Shown here: in pieces, positions 49,040 to 58,999 of the stretch
Layout: every line of letters starts with the position of its first letter
Position numbering within the stretch: the stretch's first letter is position 1
Assembly (NCBI GenBank): GCA_023079485.1
Contig: CM041084.1
Coordinates: 23,588,609-23,652,608 of the forward strand
Origin: Archilochus colubris
Lineage: Eukaryota; Chordata; Aves; Apodiformes; Trochilidae
Reading direction: 5' to 3'
Length of the DNA: 64,000 nucleotides
Notes under the pieces: generated by a model
The model's database searches: none
The model's input: only the letters and a program-made list of their open reading frames with translations
What the model was told of the DNA's origin: nothing
Program-made: the position numbers and the translations under genes

Positions 49040-52000
49040 GCCTATTCTAGTTTTTTCACCAACCCACATTATGCCAAGGGACCTTCTACTTCTGCTAAAT
49101 GCATTAGCCTAGAATGTTTGTCTCAACAAACTGACAAGCAAATCTGAAGAATGCCATGGAAAGTTTTCATTAGAGGATAAGAAGCTCATGATTGCAGCCC
49201 AAAGTTCCAGGTGCAGGTTGGCTGGAGGTTGCTCTTCCCTTGGAAAGGGCCAAAAGGGAAGCGTGGAGTTAATGAGGAGTGGAGCATCAAGGTGTGTTGT
49301 GTTTTGGTGCCACAACACCCATCACTCCAGGGATGATCCCACCTACACGTGGTGAGCATCCGGCAACACAGAAGTCTCACCCCAGCCATCTCAGGAAAAG
49401 GTCAGACATATCCCTTTAGGTCATGCCAGGTCTACTATGGCACAAACTGGAAATTATGCTTAATGGTATTTCCAGTTGTATTTGGAAGGCAATGTTTCAG
49501 CAGCGTCCAAATAAACAATTCCTTTTTCACTTTTCTGTGGATGGAGCCGCCTGGAGCAGTCAGAGTGGACTGTAGCAGGATGCACATATTTGATACTGTT
49601 TTCTTGCTCTGCATAAGGGTAATTTCCTGGCCCAGTGAAACAACAACAAATGAAAAACCACATTGGCAGCAGCAGTTCCCAGAGTAGGGGTCATATAAAG
49701 GCAACAGCCTGGAAATATATCTGTCCATGTCAGATTCCATTCAATTATCTTAAACCTTTTACAGAAGTATTTTGTATTTGCTCAGATTTTTATTTTTCCT
49801 ATAAAGCTATTTTACATCATTAGTGGTTTTTCCAAATAAAATAATCTGCATCTTCTTGCATAGGGATTAGTTATAACAATGAATAATGACTATATTCATC
49901 TTGCGTTATACATTTACTTTGATCTTTTGAACTATAATTCAAGAACACAACCTGCTCTGGCTGCTTTGCATTGCCCTTTGGAAAAATGTCTCTCTCTCTC
50001 CACTGATTAACATAGCTGGATGTTTAGAGTTTAGGCTGTGTGACTACTGCTTCTGGAAGCATTGGAATTATGCTGATTTATTCAAACTTATTTGGGGGTA
50101 GATGGGTGGGGTGGGGTTGCCAGACAGTCCTAATTTGATCATTTTCTTATTAATAATTTCTCCCATATTAATGATAACTTTTTTTTTTTTTAATATTCAT
50201 CTGGTTTCATTAAAAAGGCTGTGGACTTCATAATTAAAGAGCTGTGTGCACTTTTATTAACTCTTTCCTTCTCAAGATATCATTACCCTATTACAACCAT
50301 TCTATTAATTTCTGGACAGTACTTCAGACACTGATGAGGATCTCATCAGATAACTTCACTGAATTGCCCACTACGATGCTAGTGCTCTTCTTGGCAATAT
50401 CATAGCCCTCATAAGCTTTCACTGCAGGCAAGCTGTCCCAGTTGCATTACAATGCACTGCCTAAATTGAATGTCACCTGAAAAAAAAAAGTTTTTTTCCA
50501 TTTTCCTCCCTCAGAATTGGATATGGGATGACAATATTTTGGGAAGACTTATGGTCCAAGACATGAAAATGGCAAGGAAATATTTTAAATCACTCTTCAC
50601 ATAAGGCTACCATTTCAAAGGCAAAGCCCCATCAGAATCTCCATATCCAGATATTCTGAATTATGAAAACTTTGTGATAGCACAGTTGCTTGCTCCAAGA
50701 GGGCTCAGCTATTTGGTTACACAGAGAGTCCAGAAACCTTCATATTAGGACTCTTCAGGAAGGTTATCTTCATTAAAGAAAGCTGACCTTCTACGTACTT
50801 TTTATTCCAAGATCATGAAAAGTCCCTGTCTTCCCAGGAAAGCTCTGAGAAGATGCTATTCTCAGAAGAAAAATGAGTACAGGAAGGGATTCTCATAAAA
50901 AAAAGAAAAAAAAAGAGTTTTTACATGTCTGGAAGCCATTACCTGGCACCACAACCTATATAAACTAGAAAATCATGCTAGTTTTCTAGGCACCTAATGA
51001 TCTAATATAGGTATCCAATGAGCACTAACTCTTGTATTATAACAGGAAATAAGTTAGCAGGCTCTTGAATGAAAATCCAAATAGGGGAAGAACAACTTTC
51101 CACTTGGAACTAGCTGCCTATTTAGGACCTGATAATGGATGCCTAGCTAGTGGTTGAAGTCGATGTTTGAAAATTCTTCAGAATGTTAAGAATTAGGTCA
51201 TTTTTCTCCAATCTAATTAATTCCTAATTTTTCTCTGTAAGTAGTAGGGCTATTTTTTATTTACCTGCTGAAAACAAAATAATGTTGAACAAGTATAACA
51301 TCTCCAAAGAGCATCTACTCCTAATATAGAGTAAATTCTATTTACCTCAGACTGAGATTCCAGGTGATGAATGCAAGTGTCTAAGTGCAGATAAAAGTCC
51401 ATCATTTACTGCACCAGTGACTTCAAGATACTGGGAGTGGCTCACCAGAAACTGGAATGAAGGCAAATTCATGGTTCCCAAACTGGGAAAAAGGTCTTGA
51501 TAATGATTTTCTGATGACACTGATGTGGATAGGATTTAAAATTGTGATTTAAATGTGAAAGACTGTGCTCCACTGTGACGTATTGGTTGTGTTATCTCAG
51601 CCCTGAGAGCAGAGCAGTTATCTACTCTTGTGTAGGTAAAATTGTGTCTTCTCCTTTAAAACAATATCTGCCATAGTATGTCTGATACTGGATTCAGTTC
51701 CAGACAAATTCTGATTTTTCTTTCTAGGTGCTGTGTTTTATCAGCTTGAGAGACACAAATACTGATATTCCTTCTTTTCATTCAATTCCAGAGTAAATGT
51801 ACTTTTATAGGTACTGTCATGGATTAAAATTCTGCATATGAAGTGACAAAAATAAACAAGTTTTGTTCACATGAGAGATGTACTTGGAGAGAAATCTATT
51901 TCTCTCCCAAAGCTTTGTTTAACAAAACTTAAGCACTGCTTTCAGAAAATCCCAAGATGCAACAAATAATGCTGGGTTTTTTAAGTCTCTAGCCCATTAA

Positions 52001-52139
52001 TATAAACACACTCAAACCACGAACTCAATATTAAGCTATGATCTAGTGGTATAATTGCAACAATTCAGGTGTATAAGAGCTATAATGCTTCAAAATCTGA
52101 AAGAATTTGACAACTTGCTACAAATTATGACATACATAC
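49040..52139 (-). other. Intron sequence next to the helix-3 exon
   Basis: No coding or repeat signature beyond short A or T runs was recognised. Confidence 0.55.
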
Positions 52140-52293
52140 CCCATCCCAAGAGGTAATACCAGTGCAAACGCTGCTCCTCAGCAAACACTGCGACCACAAT
52201 CAGTGTATGAAGATAAATGCCTTCACAGAGCATCCAGAAGTAGTTGCAGCCCAGCATGTACTGGTGAAAGAATTGCAGCACTTTACAGCTTAC
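52140..52293 (-). CDS. CALCR: Receptor exon: helix 3, second intracellular loop, start of helix 4 (partial gene)
   Basis: The minus-strand acceptor ...CTAACAG precedes GTA AGC TGT AAA, and the donor is GGATGGG|GTATGT. The exon is 154 bp (51 codons plus one base), the usual length for this exon in class B receptors. It begins [19 protein letters not shown], continues [18 protein letters not shown], and ends [14 protein letters not shown] plus the first base of a Gly codon. The Cys in VSCK is the conserved helix-3 cysteine that pairs with extracellular loop 2. [10 protein letters not shown] is the hallmark helix-3 core containing the conserved Glu. FFHQYM and QRL.WYYLLGW resemble CALCR; VFAE and GCNYF resemble CALCRL. 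This is the most 5' exon in the window; the preceding helix-2 exon was not found. Confidence 0.96.
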
Positions 52294-54225
52294 CTGTTAG
52301 GCAAATGACATAATGTCACACATTTTTCCATCATTTTTCATTTAAGCAGAAAAAGACAAATGTTACTTCTAGGCTATAGGAAAGCAAAGTGGATCAGAAA
52401 TCCCCAGCTCTTCCTGGGTTTGTTCAATACCTATCAGTGACAGGGATTTTAAACTTTTATAAATGAGATGAACAGAACAAAGTGCCCTCACAAAATAGAA
52501 AAAAATATATGGTAACCACACTCCAGAGTGTACTGTGTAGCAAAAAATCCCCTTCAAAATCTGGTGCTCTTTAGATCTGAAATAAGCAACTTGCTTTAGA
52601 TGTACAAGAAAGTCTATGAAGATTAGAGTAACTTAGAGCTCCATTTAAAGTGATTTTTCTTGCTTTTGATCAAACTTTTCAAAGATTTGATCAGCTCTTC
52701 CTTCTAGCCCAAAGGCCTTCATCCTTAAACTGCACCCAGCTCTGAACTCACTTCTTTGGAAAGGGCATCGGCTGTTGGCAATGGAGTTTTTTTTTGGTAG
52801 GGTACTGAGGCTTTACCTTTAAGCTTCACTTAAAGACAGCTTTACGTAATGCTGAACAGAGACAGTGAAGTTCTGCTGCTGTAGTTTTCTAAGCTTAGTA
52901 CCTGGGGTGAAAGTGTTGTCTTTAGGATTTACTTAGGATTACTAAGTAATTACTAAGTAATCCTAATTAAATTAGGATTTACTCTTTAAGGATATTTTGG
53001 CAGGTCAGCAGGTGGATTACTGCATATTCTGCATCCATCTGGGGGACTTATCCTGCCCCTCTGAACCAGAAAAACTTGCCATGCAGTGCACCACTTTCTG
53101 CCAAATTCCCAAAGTAATTGCCTGAACATGTGCATTTGGTTCTGTTTCAATAGTTACCATGCAGCTTGCTGCTCATGAAAATATAGGTTTATTGATATCT
53201 TAGGATATAGGATTCAGACAGGACTACCTTGAAGACAGTGAGTTCTGCAACACAATCCATTGTACGTCCTCAAACTCATCATTTTAACTTGATGCTTTCA
53301 CCCTTTCCTATTGCCAAACTAAAATAGAGATGACTATGGAGTATCCTTGCCTCTCTTTCCTAGCTCTTTGCACTGCTCACTGGGACTCTGAGCAGAAACT
53401 GAGTGAACACACCTTCTATTTGAACTAACTCTTTGCTGGAACATTTACCTGTAGCTCAAGCAAACACACACACAGAAAACACTGTCAGAGAATTAAATAT
53501 ATAGGCATCATTTACTACATTTCCTCAACATTTCTTTCTTCCCTGTACCCTCCATGTGAACTAATGCTTGTGGCTTTAAAAATCAAATCATACACCTATG
53601 TTTCAGAGTAATGGCCATGCAGACAGCTCATGACTCTTGGGGAATCTAGTAAATATCTGTGCAGTAAGTTAAAAGAGTAAGTACAGTTGGCAAAGTATGA
53701 GGGGTGGGTATGATTACTATTTTGATCCATATCACATTAATGTGAGAATGAATCTGAAACATCATAAAGAGCTTAAGCCAAACAATACATTGAGATTAAT
53801 TACATTAAATTTGTGTTAATCAAACCACAGCAAATATAAGTTTGTACTTTGGATGAATTGGCAAATGCAGCATGTTTTGCCTGCAGTTAAGAGATGTGAT
53901 GGATGTATTTTACTACAATAAAAGCAGTGGTTTTCTCACATCAGAGAACATACACAAAAGAACCTGTTACTGATGAGAACTGGATTCACACATGGTGCAA
54001 ATAAACCACAGCAAATATAACCAACAACAGCTGGGAAAACTGTATAAGTAGTATGTTTTATGAAGAAACTGCAAGGTGATACAGAAGCAAATCTTCTGTC
54101 ACTTCCAGGATAAGTAAATGATTGTTAACTTTGAGATAAAAAAAATTATGTAAGGATATGTCAGTCTTCTGCTGAAGTCCAGTGTGTCTTGTTGCAAATT
54201 CTTTGAGGCAGAAGCTCTGTCCTTC
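52294..54225 (-). other. Probable receptor intron upstream of the helix-3 exon
   Basis: No helix-2 exon (expected to encode an LHKN.FL motif) was found here. It contains a 34-bp AT-rich near-palindrome at 52933-52966. Confidence 0.55.
52933..52966. repeat. 34-bp AT-rich near-palindrome
   Basis: It starts TTAGGATTACTAAGTAATTA and is its own reverse complement except at one mismatched pair near the middle of each arm. Confidence 0.75.
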
Positions 54226-54605
54226 ACAGAATCACAGAATTACCATGGTTGGACATGGTTGGACCATGTCCAACTGTCAACATCCCTTCTCCCAAACAAA
54301 TAAATAAAATAAAATAAATATAAAAAAATATCTCTATCACCATGCTCACTAGAGCATGTCCTGAAGTGCCTCACATCTACATGGTTTTCAAATATCTCCA
54401 GGTGACTCCACCACCTCCCTGGGCAACCCATTCCAGCACCTAACTACTATCTCTGTAAGGAATTTCTTCCTGATATCTAGTCTAAACTTCCCCTGGTGCA
54501 GCTTCAGGCCATTTCCTCTGGTCCTATCATTATTCACTTGAGAGAAGAGGCCAGACTCACCTCCCTACAACCTCCTTTCAGGAGCAACTTGTAGAGAGCA
54601 ACTTG
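54226..54605 (-). mobile_element. CR1 LINE fragment, 3' end
   Basis: It reads as reverse-complemented CR1: TCACAGAATCACAGAAT at the 3' tail, then CACCACCTCCCTGGGCAACC, CATTCCAGCACCTAACTAC and AAGGAATTTCTTCCTGATAT, all typical of avian CR1. An A-rich (AAATA)n-like insertion sits at 54295-54330. Confidence 0.9.
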
Positions 54606-56575
54606 TGTCTTGTGCAATAGGTAGCGCACTCAAATCCAGAATTCAAAGACTAATCAGAGCACCTCTTCATTACAAAACAGAGTAAAATGTCACGAGCTGT
54701 CCATCTGTGGGTGTGCAGGTGACCAAAGTGAGGGAGTTTTAATTCATGAGCAGGGCAGGTTGAGAGGAAATAGCTCATCCTTCCAAGTGCAGCCCCGTAA
54801 CCACTGCCCAGGCTAGTGGCTGTGTAGCAAGGGAAAGGGTGCTACAGTTACCAGGAGAGCCCCCAAGGGTAGGTAAGCCCCTAAAAAAGAAGTTCCTTTG
54901 AAGCTCTGGAAGGTTGGCCAAGAATGAGGCCTTTTTTTGGCAGAATACAGCCTGGCAAGAGACCCAATCTTCAAGCAAGGAGGCTGCTTCCTGCTACTAG
55001 TTATCACTGCACTGATAAACACAAAAGCTGAGGAAAGGTCTTTACAGATGTGCAAGAGAAAACCCAAGAAAAAATAAAAATCTCTACTATTGTTCATTTT
55101 CCTGCCTCATGAAAGCAACCTGAAATGGCTGTAAATTCTGGCAAACTGCTCATGGACAAAAGAAGTCAATAGGAATACAATCAGTTTTATTCTTTCCTCT
55201 TGCAAATCTTGCTAAGAGTCATGTAACTCTTGTGAACAGATCAGCTGCAGTATGTAATAAAAGCATTTCAAATGGATGCTGGAACTATTTCACAGAGAAG
55301 ACATAGTGTAATTCATTCTTCTTTTACAAGAAGGAGCTAGAGCTGATGTCTGTGATCTTTTGCAGGATACATTTGGATATTATAAATGCTCTTAATGTTC
55401 CAGTCCTGTCAAAGGAGTCCTGAAGGTCCATCTGCCTACTCAGGACCCTGCAATTGTGCAATAATGTAATTGTCGTGCCCCCCTGCTTGGCTAATCCAAC
55501 AGTCCCTCACCACATGTACTTCTTATTTTTATATTAAGGCTCTCCTTGGTTACCAGTTAATAGCTTATGGACAGAAAACATTAATTACCATCAATATCCA
55601 TTAGGGCAAATCAAACCAAAACACTCAGACTACTTAAAATCCAGATTCTTATCTTGAGCAATGTTAATAAAATGTCACGTGAAACAAACTGCTAATTGGT
55701 TTTGAGCAGGTAATTTTTCCTAGTCATAGGGTCAGAATAAGAGGACTAATTTGTAGGAGAGGGAAGCTGTACAGATTCCTGGGTGTCCTTGTTCCTGCAG
55801 TGCTTTTCTGGGTGAAGGGACTTAGGGTGGCAAATGAGGGATCTATGTTTCACACCATTCCCTGCCAACTCAGAGATCCTACCCTATGGAAACCAGGGGA
55901 AGGGAGAGCCTGTTGGTGTGCATGATGTATTTGACCTCCCTGAGGATCAGTTGGTGAGGTGCTTCCTCACCTTTGTGAATCTCCCTATCACACCGCATCA
56001 GAGGGCTCTCCTTGGGGAGAGTTTGAACTGTTTGCCACAGAGACCAAACATGATTTATTCAAATTCAGTTTGAAGACAATAAAATATATTCTCAGACATG
56101 CTTAACATTTTAAAGTTTTAAGTTGAAGTTTTATTACTGGTCTTGCCTTACATCTTTGTTTGTTTGTTTTCTGGTTATTAGAACACTATTCTATGGAAAT
56201 ATTCTTAAATTCCAAGTATCTGTATGTTGCACAAATAAGCAATAAAAGGACCTTTCAGAGGAAGGCAGTGCTAAGTATTGTAGCTGTAAATCACTGACTA
56301 TCAGGATTCCATACCATAACACACTATGATACAATATATCTTCTATGAATCATCCATTAAATAGTGTTCCAGTCAGAAAACTGGCACACAGGAGCTCAAG
56401 CTAAGATTAATGTTTTAATATACTTTAAAACCATTTACAGAGCAAAATGTACACAGTTGCTCAGAGGAATCCTAGGTTTTGTGTTACAAGAAAGCAAACT
56501 ACAAAATTAAACGACGGGGGATACTTTTAAAACAGCATCTGAGTCCATGCCTATGCTATAAGGAAGAAGCCAGAC
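54606..56575. other. Probable intron DNA, no gene recognised
   Basis: No exon-like frame with family similarity; no clear repeat. Confidence 0.5.
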
Positions 56576-56579
56576 CAAA

Positions 56580-57460
56580 ATCAGGCGTTTTGTATGGGAA
56601 TTAATATGGCTATATCTGCACATCCTTGAGTCCTGGCTGCTGTAGCAATTACTCTCCTAGGGATGCAGCTTTGAACTCCAAAGGGCTCCATGGAGTTCTG
56701 GTGGCTCATGCAGCACTGCCAGTGTCCAGTGGCCACCAGCTCCTTGGAAAACACAAACAGAAGCTGGGCAGAGAATGGATTGCGAACAGTCCTGAGGAGG
56801 AGGTCTTGGGGGTGTTGTTTGATAAAGAATCTAAATATGAGCCAGCAATGTGTGCTTGAATCCCAGGAAAATAACTGTATCCTGGGCTGCATCAAAAGAA
56901 GTGTGGCCAGCAGGTCAAGGCAGGTGATTCCTCACCTCTACTCTGGTCTCATAAGACCCCACCTGGAGTTCTGTGTCCAGTTTGGAGCCCCCCAGCACAG
57001 GAAGGACATGGAGTGGTTGGAGTGAATCCAGAGAAGGGTCTGGAAGACCAGAAGGCTGGAACACATTTGCTATGAAGATGGACTCAGAGAGTTTGGCTTG
57101 TTCATCTTGGAGAACAGAAGGCTCTGGGGAGACATTACAGGTCCTGAAGACCTTACAGACCTTCCAGTACTTGAAGGAAGCCTACAGGAAGTGTGAGGAA
57201 AGACTTTTGACAAGTGTATGCGGTGACAAAACAAGGGGGGGAATGGTTTTAAGCTGGAAGATATAAGGAAGAAATTCATAACTATGAGGGTGGTGAAACA
57301 ACAGAACAGGTTGCCGAGGAAGTTGTGGCTGCTCCTTACCTGGAAGTGTTCAAAGCCAGGTTGGATGGGGCTGTGAGCAACCTGGTTTGGTGGGAGGTGG
57401 TCCCTGCCCATGGTAGAAGTGTTGGAGGATCAATCCATTTTATGTTTCTATGATTCTACG
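56580..57460 (+). mobile_element. CR1 LINE fragment with part of the reverse-transcriptase ORF and 3' end
   Basis: The longest CR1 copy here. The translation NMSQQCVLESQENNCILGC, then IKRSVASRSRQVIPHLYSG and LIRPHLEFCVQFGAPQ, is the C-terminal part of the CR1 endonuclease/reverse-transcriptase polyprotein. Downstream the DNA keeps the CR1 pattern (ACAACAGAACAGGTTGCCGA, TTTCTATGATTCT end). The reading frame is broken by shifts, and the element is 5'-truncated and dead. Confidence 0.92.
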
Positions 57461-57699
57461 TGTCATGCAGGGTGTGAAACAGAAAAATGTGGCCTTGTCG
57501 GTCCTGATGTGCTTGTTTTCTGAGGGATGTGGCTTTTCAGGAAGAAGCTTTGCAGCCTGAGTCTGACTGATTGAGGAGGGCAGAGAGGTCATTAGAGAGG
57601 GGCATTGAGGAGGAGAAAACGGGCAGTCAGGATAGCCTAAAAAAATATTTCAGGAATTACTTGTCCTGTTGTTCATTTGGACAGGAACATCTGCTGCCA

Positions 57700-58690
57700 T
57701 CTTCTACCATTGGTGAGAGGTAATGCCCAATGTAAAGGGGTAAGACCTTTGGCATTCCAGGAATTTTTCCTTCACTGTCACACCTGAGAAGGAGTGTAGA
57801 AACCTGAAAAGAATACTTGTCTCAAAACAGCCACCCTGACAAAATGGACATCGTGCTCAGGTGGAGGCCTCGTTGGATAAGCCATCTGGACTCTCCTTGA
57901 GACCCTCATTTGGGGAACTACCCTGACAGACAGTGCCCTATTCTCACAGTAGCAGCCCCTCCTTCAGTGGCCATCCCAATAAGCTGAACACTGTCCTTGC
58001 AAGAGGAGCCCTGTCTGATGGCCACCCTGGCAGGCAGGACACTGTCCTTGTTTGATAAGGGACAGGGGCAGGAGAGCTGCACCCTGTGGAGGCAGAGTGA
58101 CATCTTGTGTGTGCCCTGGGGAAAAGCCACTGGGGAGGGCACATGTGCAGAAATAAGGGTTATTGCTGTGTCATCCCATGTGGAGGGGCCCAAGTGAACA
58201 CCAGGCTGTACAAGATATGCCAAAGCCCCCCCCTCCCCCGAAACAGTGGGGTCAGGAGGCATAAAAGAGGCATAAGCAAAACATTAAATGTGTGCCCGTC
58301 ATCCAAGGACCACAACTTCCTACCAAGATCATCACTAGATCTAAGGGTAGTAATATCCTTCCTCTCTCTTCTTTCTCTCTCACTCTCTCTGTGTTTCTGT
58401 TTCTAACCTTATCTCAGCATAGTAATAGTTTCTAGCTTTGTTAAGTTTTACTACCTGTTGCTTTTTTAAGTTTTGTTAGTTGTAGCCTGTTGTTTTGTCA
58501 GCTAAATTATAATCTATTGCTTTGAAAGTACCATTTTTCTAAGTTCTGCTGTTTATAATCCATTGCTTTGTAAGTACCATAAGTTCTAATTCTGCTTGTT
58601 GTAATCTGACATGCTTTATAATCTTACTCACTTTTAAGTAAAGTTGTGGTTTTTATACAAACCTCCTGGGTAATGTTCTTACTCCTAGAG
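57700..58690 (+). mobile_element. LTR-like segment of an endogenous retrovirus-type element (tentative)
   Basis: The order resembles avian ERV LTRs: a GC-richer first part, a polypyrimidine tract CTCTCTCTTCTTTCTCTCTC (about 58360-58390), a T-rich stretch of repeated TAAGTTCTGCT/TTGTAAGTACC motifs (58430-58610), an AGTAAA signal near 58637, then TTTTTATACAAACCTCCTGG. I could not define TG...CA ends or a target duplication, and saw no intact viral gene. It may be a degraded solo LTR. Confidence 0.35.
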
Positions 58691-58842
58691 TATTGCACAG
58701 AGAATTCCCTAACTTAATCTTGACAAATGGGTTGTTAAAAGAGATAAAAATGAGGAGGAGGATTATGTCCAGCAGCACCCAGGCTCCTCTCTGAAGGAGT
58801 TCAGAAAGCAAGGGGGTCTCGTCTGAATCTCCCTGGGTCAAT

Positions 58843-58998
58843 CCCCACTCTGGGGAAGTCTACCCATGCCCACTCTGTGGGACATAACGCTATACCCACT
58901 CTGTGGGATGTGGTATTTGGTTTGGCCCCTACATCTGAGGAGCCGTGCTCACTTTGTGAGATGTGACAGGTTATGAGATGCTGCACCCACCTCGTGGG
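58843..58998. repeat. Row of five short hairpin motifs (CCCACTCTGTGGG type)
   Basis: Copies are at 58843-58855 (CCCCACTCTGGGG), 58869-58881, 58895-58907 (both CCCACTCTGTGGG), 58948-58960 (CTCACTTTGTGAG) and 58986-58998 (CCCACCTCGTGGG). The first three start 26 bp apart. The intact copies have a 5-bp stem and 3-nt loop; the fourth copy changes both sides of one base pair. It directly follows the LTR-like segment. Confidence 0.7.
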
Positions 58999-58999
58999 T

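Larger units (their letters stand above)
31640..52293 (-). other. CALCR: 3' half of a calcitonin-receptor-family GPCR gene (gene span within window)
   Basis: Six exons on the minus strand join without frame disruption (154+61+67+219+42+222 bp = 765 bp, 254 residues plus stop). The introns are 5846, 96, 2553, 4886 and 5843 bp, all GT...AG. The product is the C-terminal half of a class B receptor: helices 3-7, the loops between them and the cytoplasmic tail. In the known family the receptor sits in the plasma membrane, couples mainly to Gs, binds calcitonin, and forms amylin receptors with RAMPs. CALCR-like features are [35 protein letters not shown] and the terminal ETSA. CALCRL-like features are [21 protein letters not shown] and FCFFNGE. 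Exons for the signal peptide, the extracellular hormone-binding domain and helices 1-2 were not found up to base 64,000, so the gene is cut by the window edge. No promoter is visible. Family assignment is very secure; the CALCR symbol is likely but not proven. Confidence 0.85.

Noticed and set aside
56690..57025. 111-codon frame as a possible host gene
   Set aside because: The sequence is recognisable CR1 reverse-transcriptase C-terminus in a truncated, frame-shifted LINE copy.
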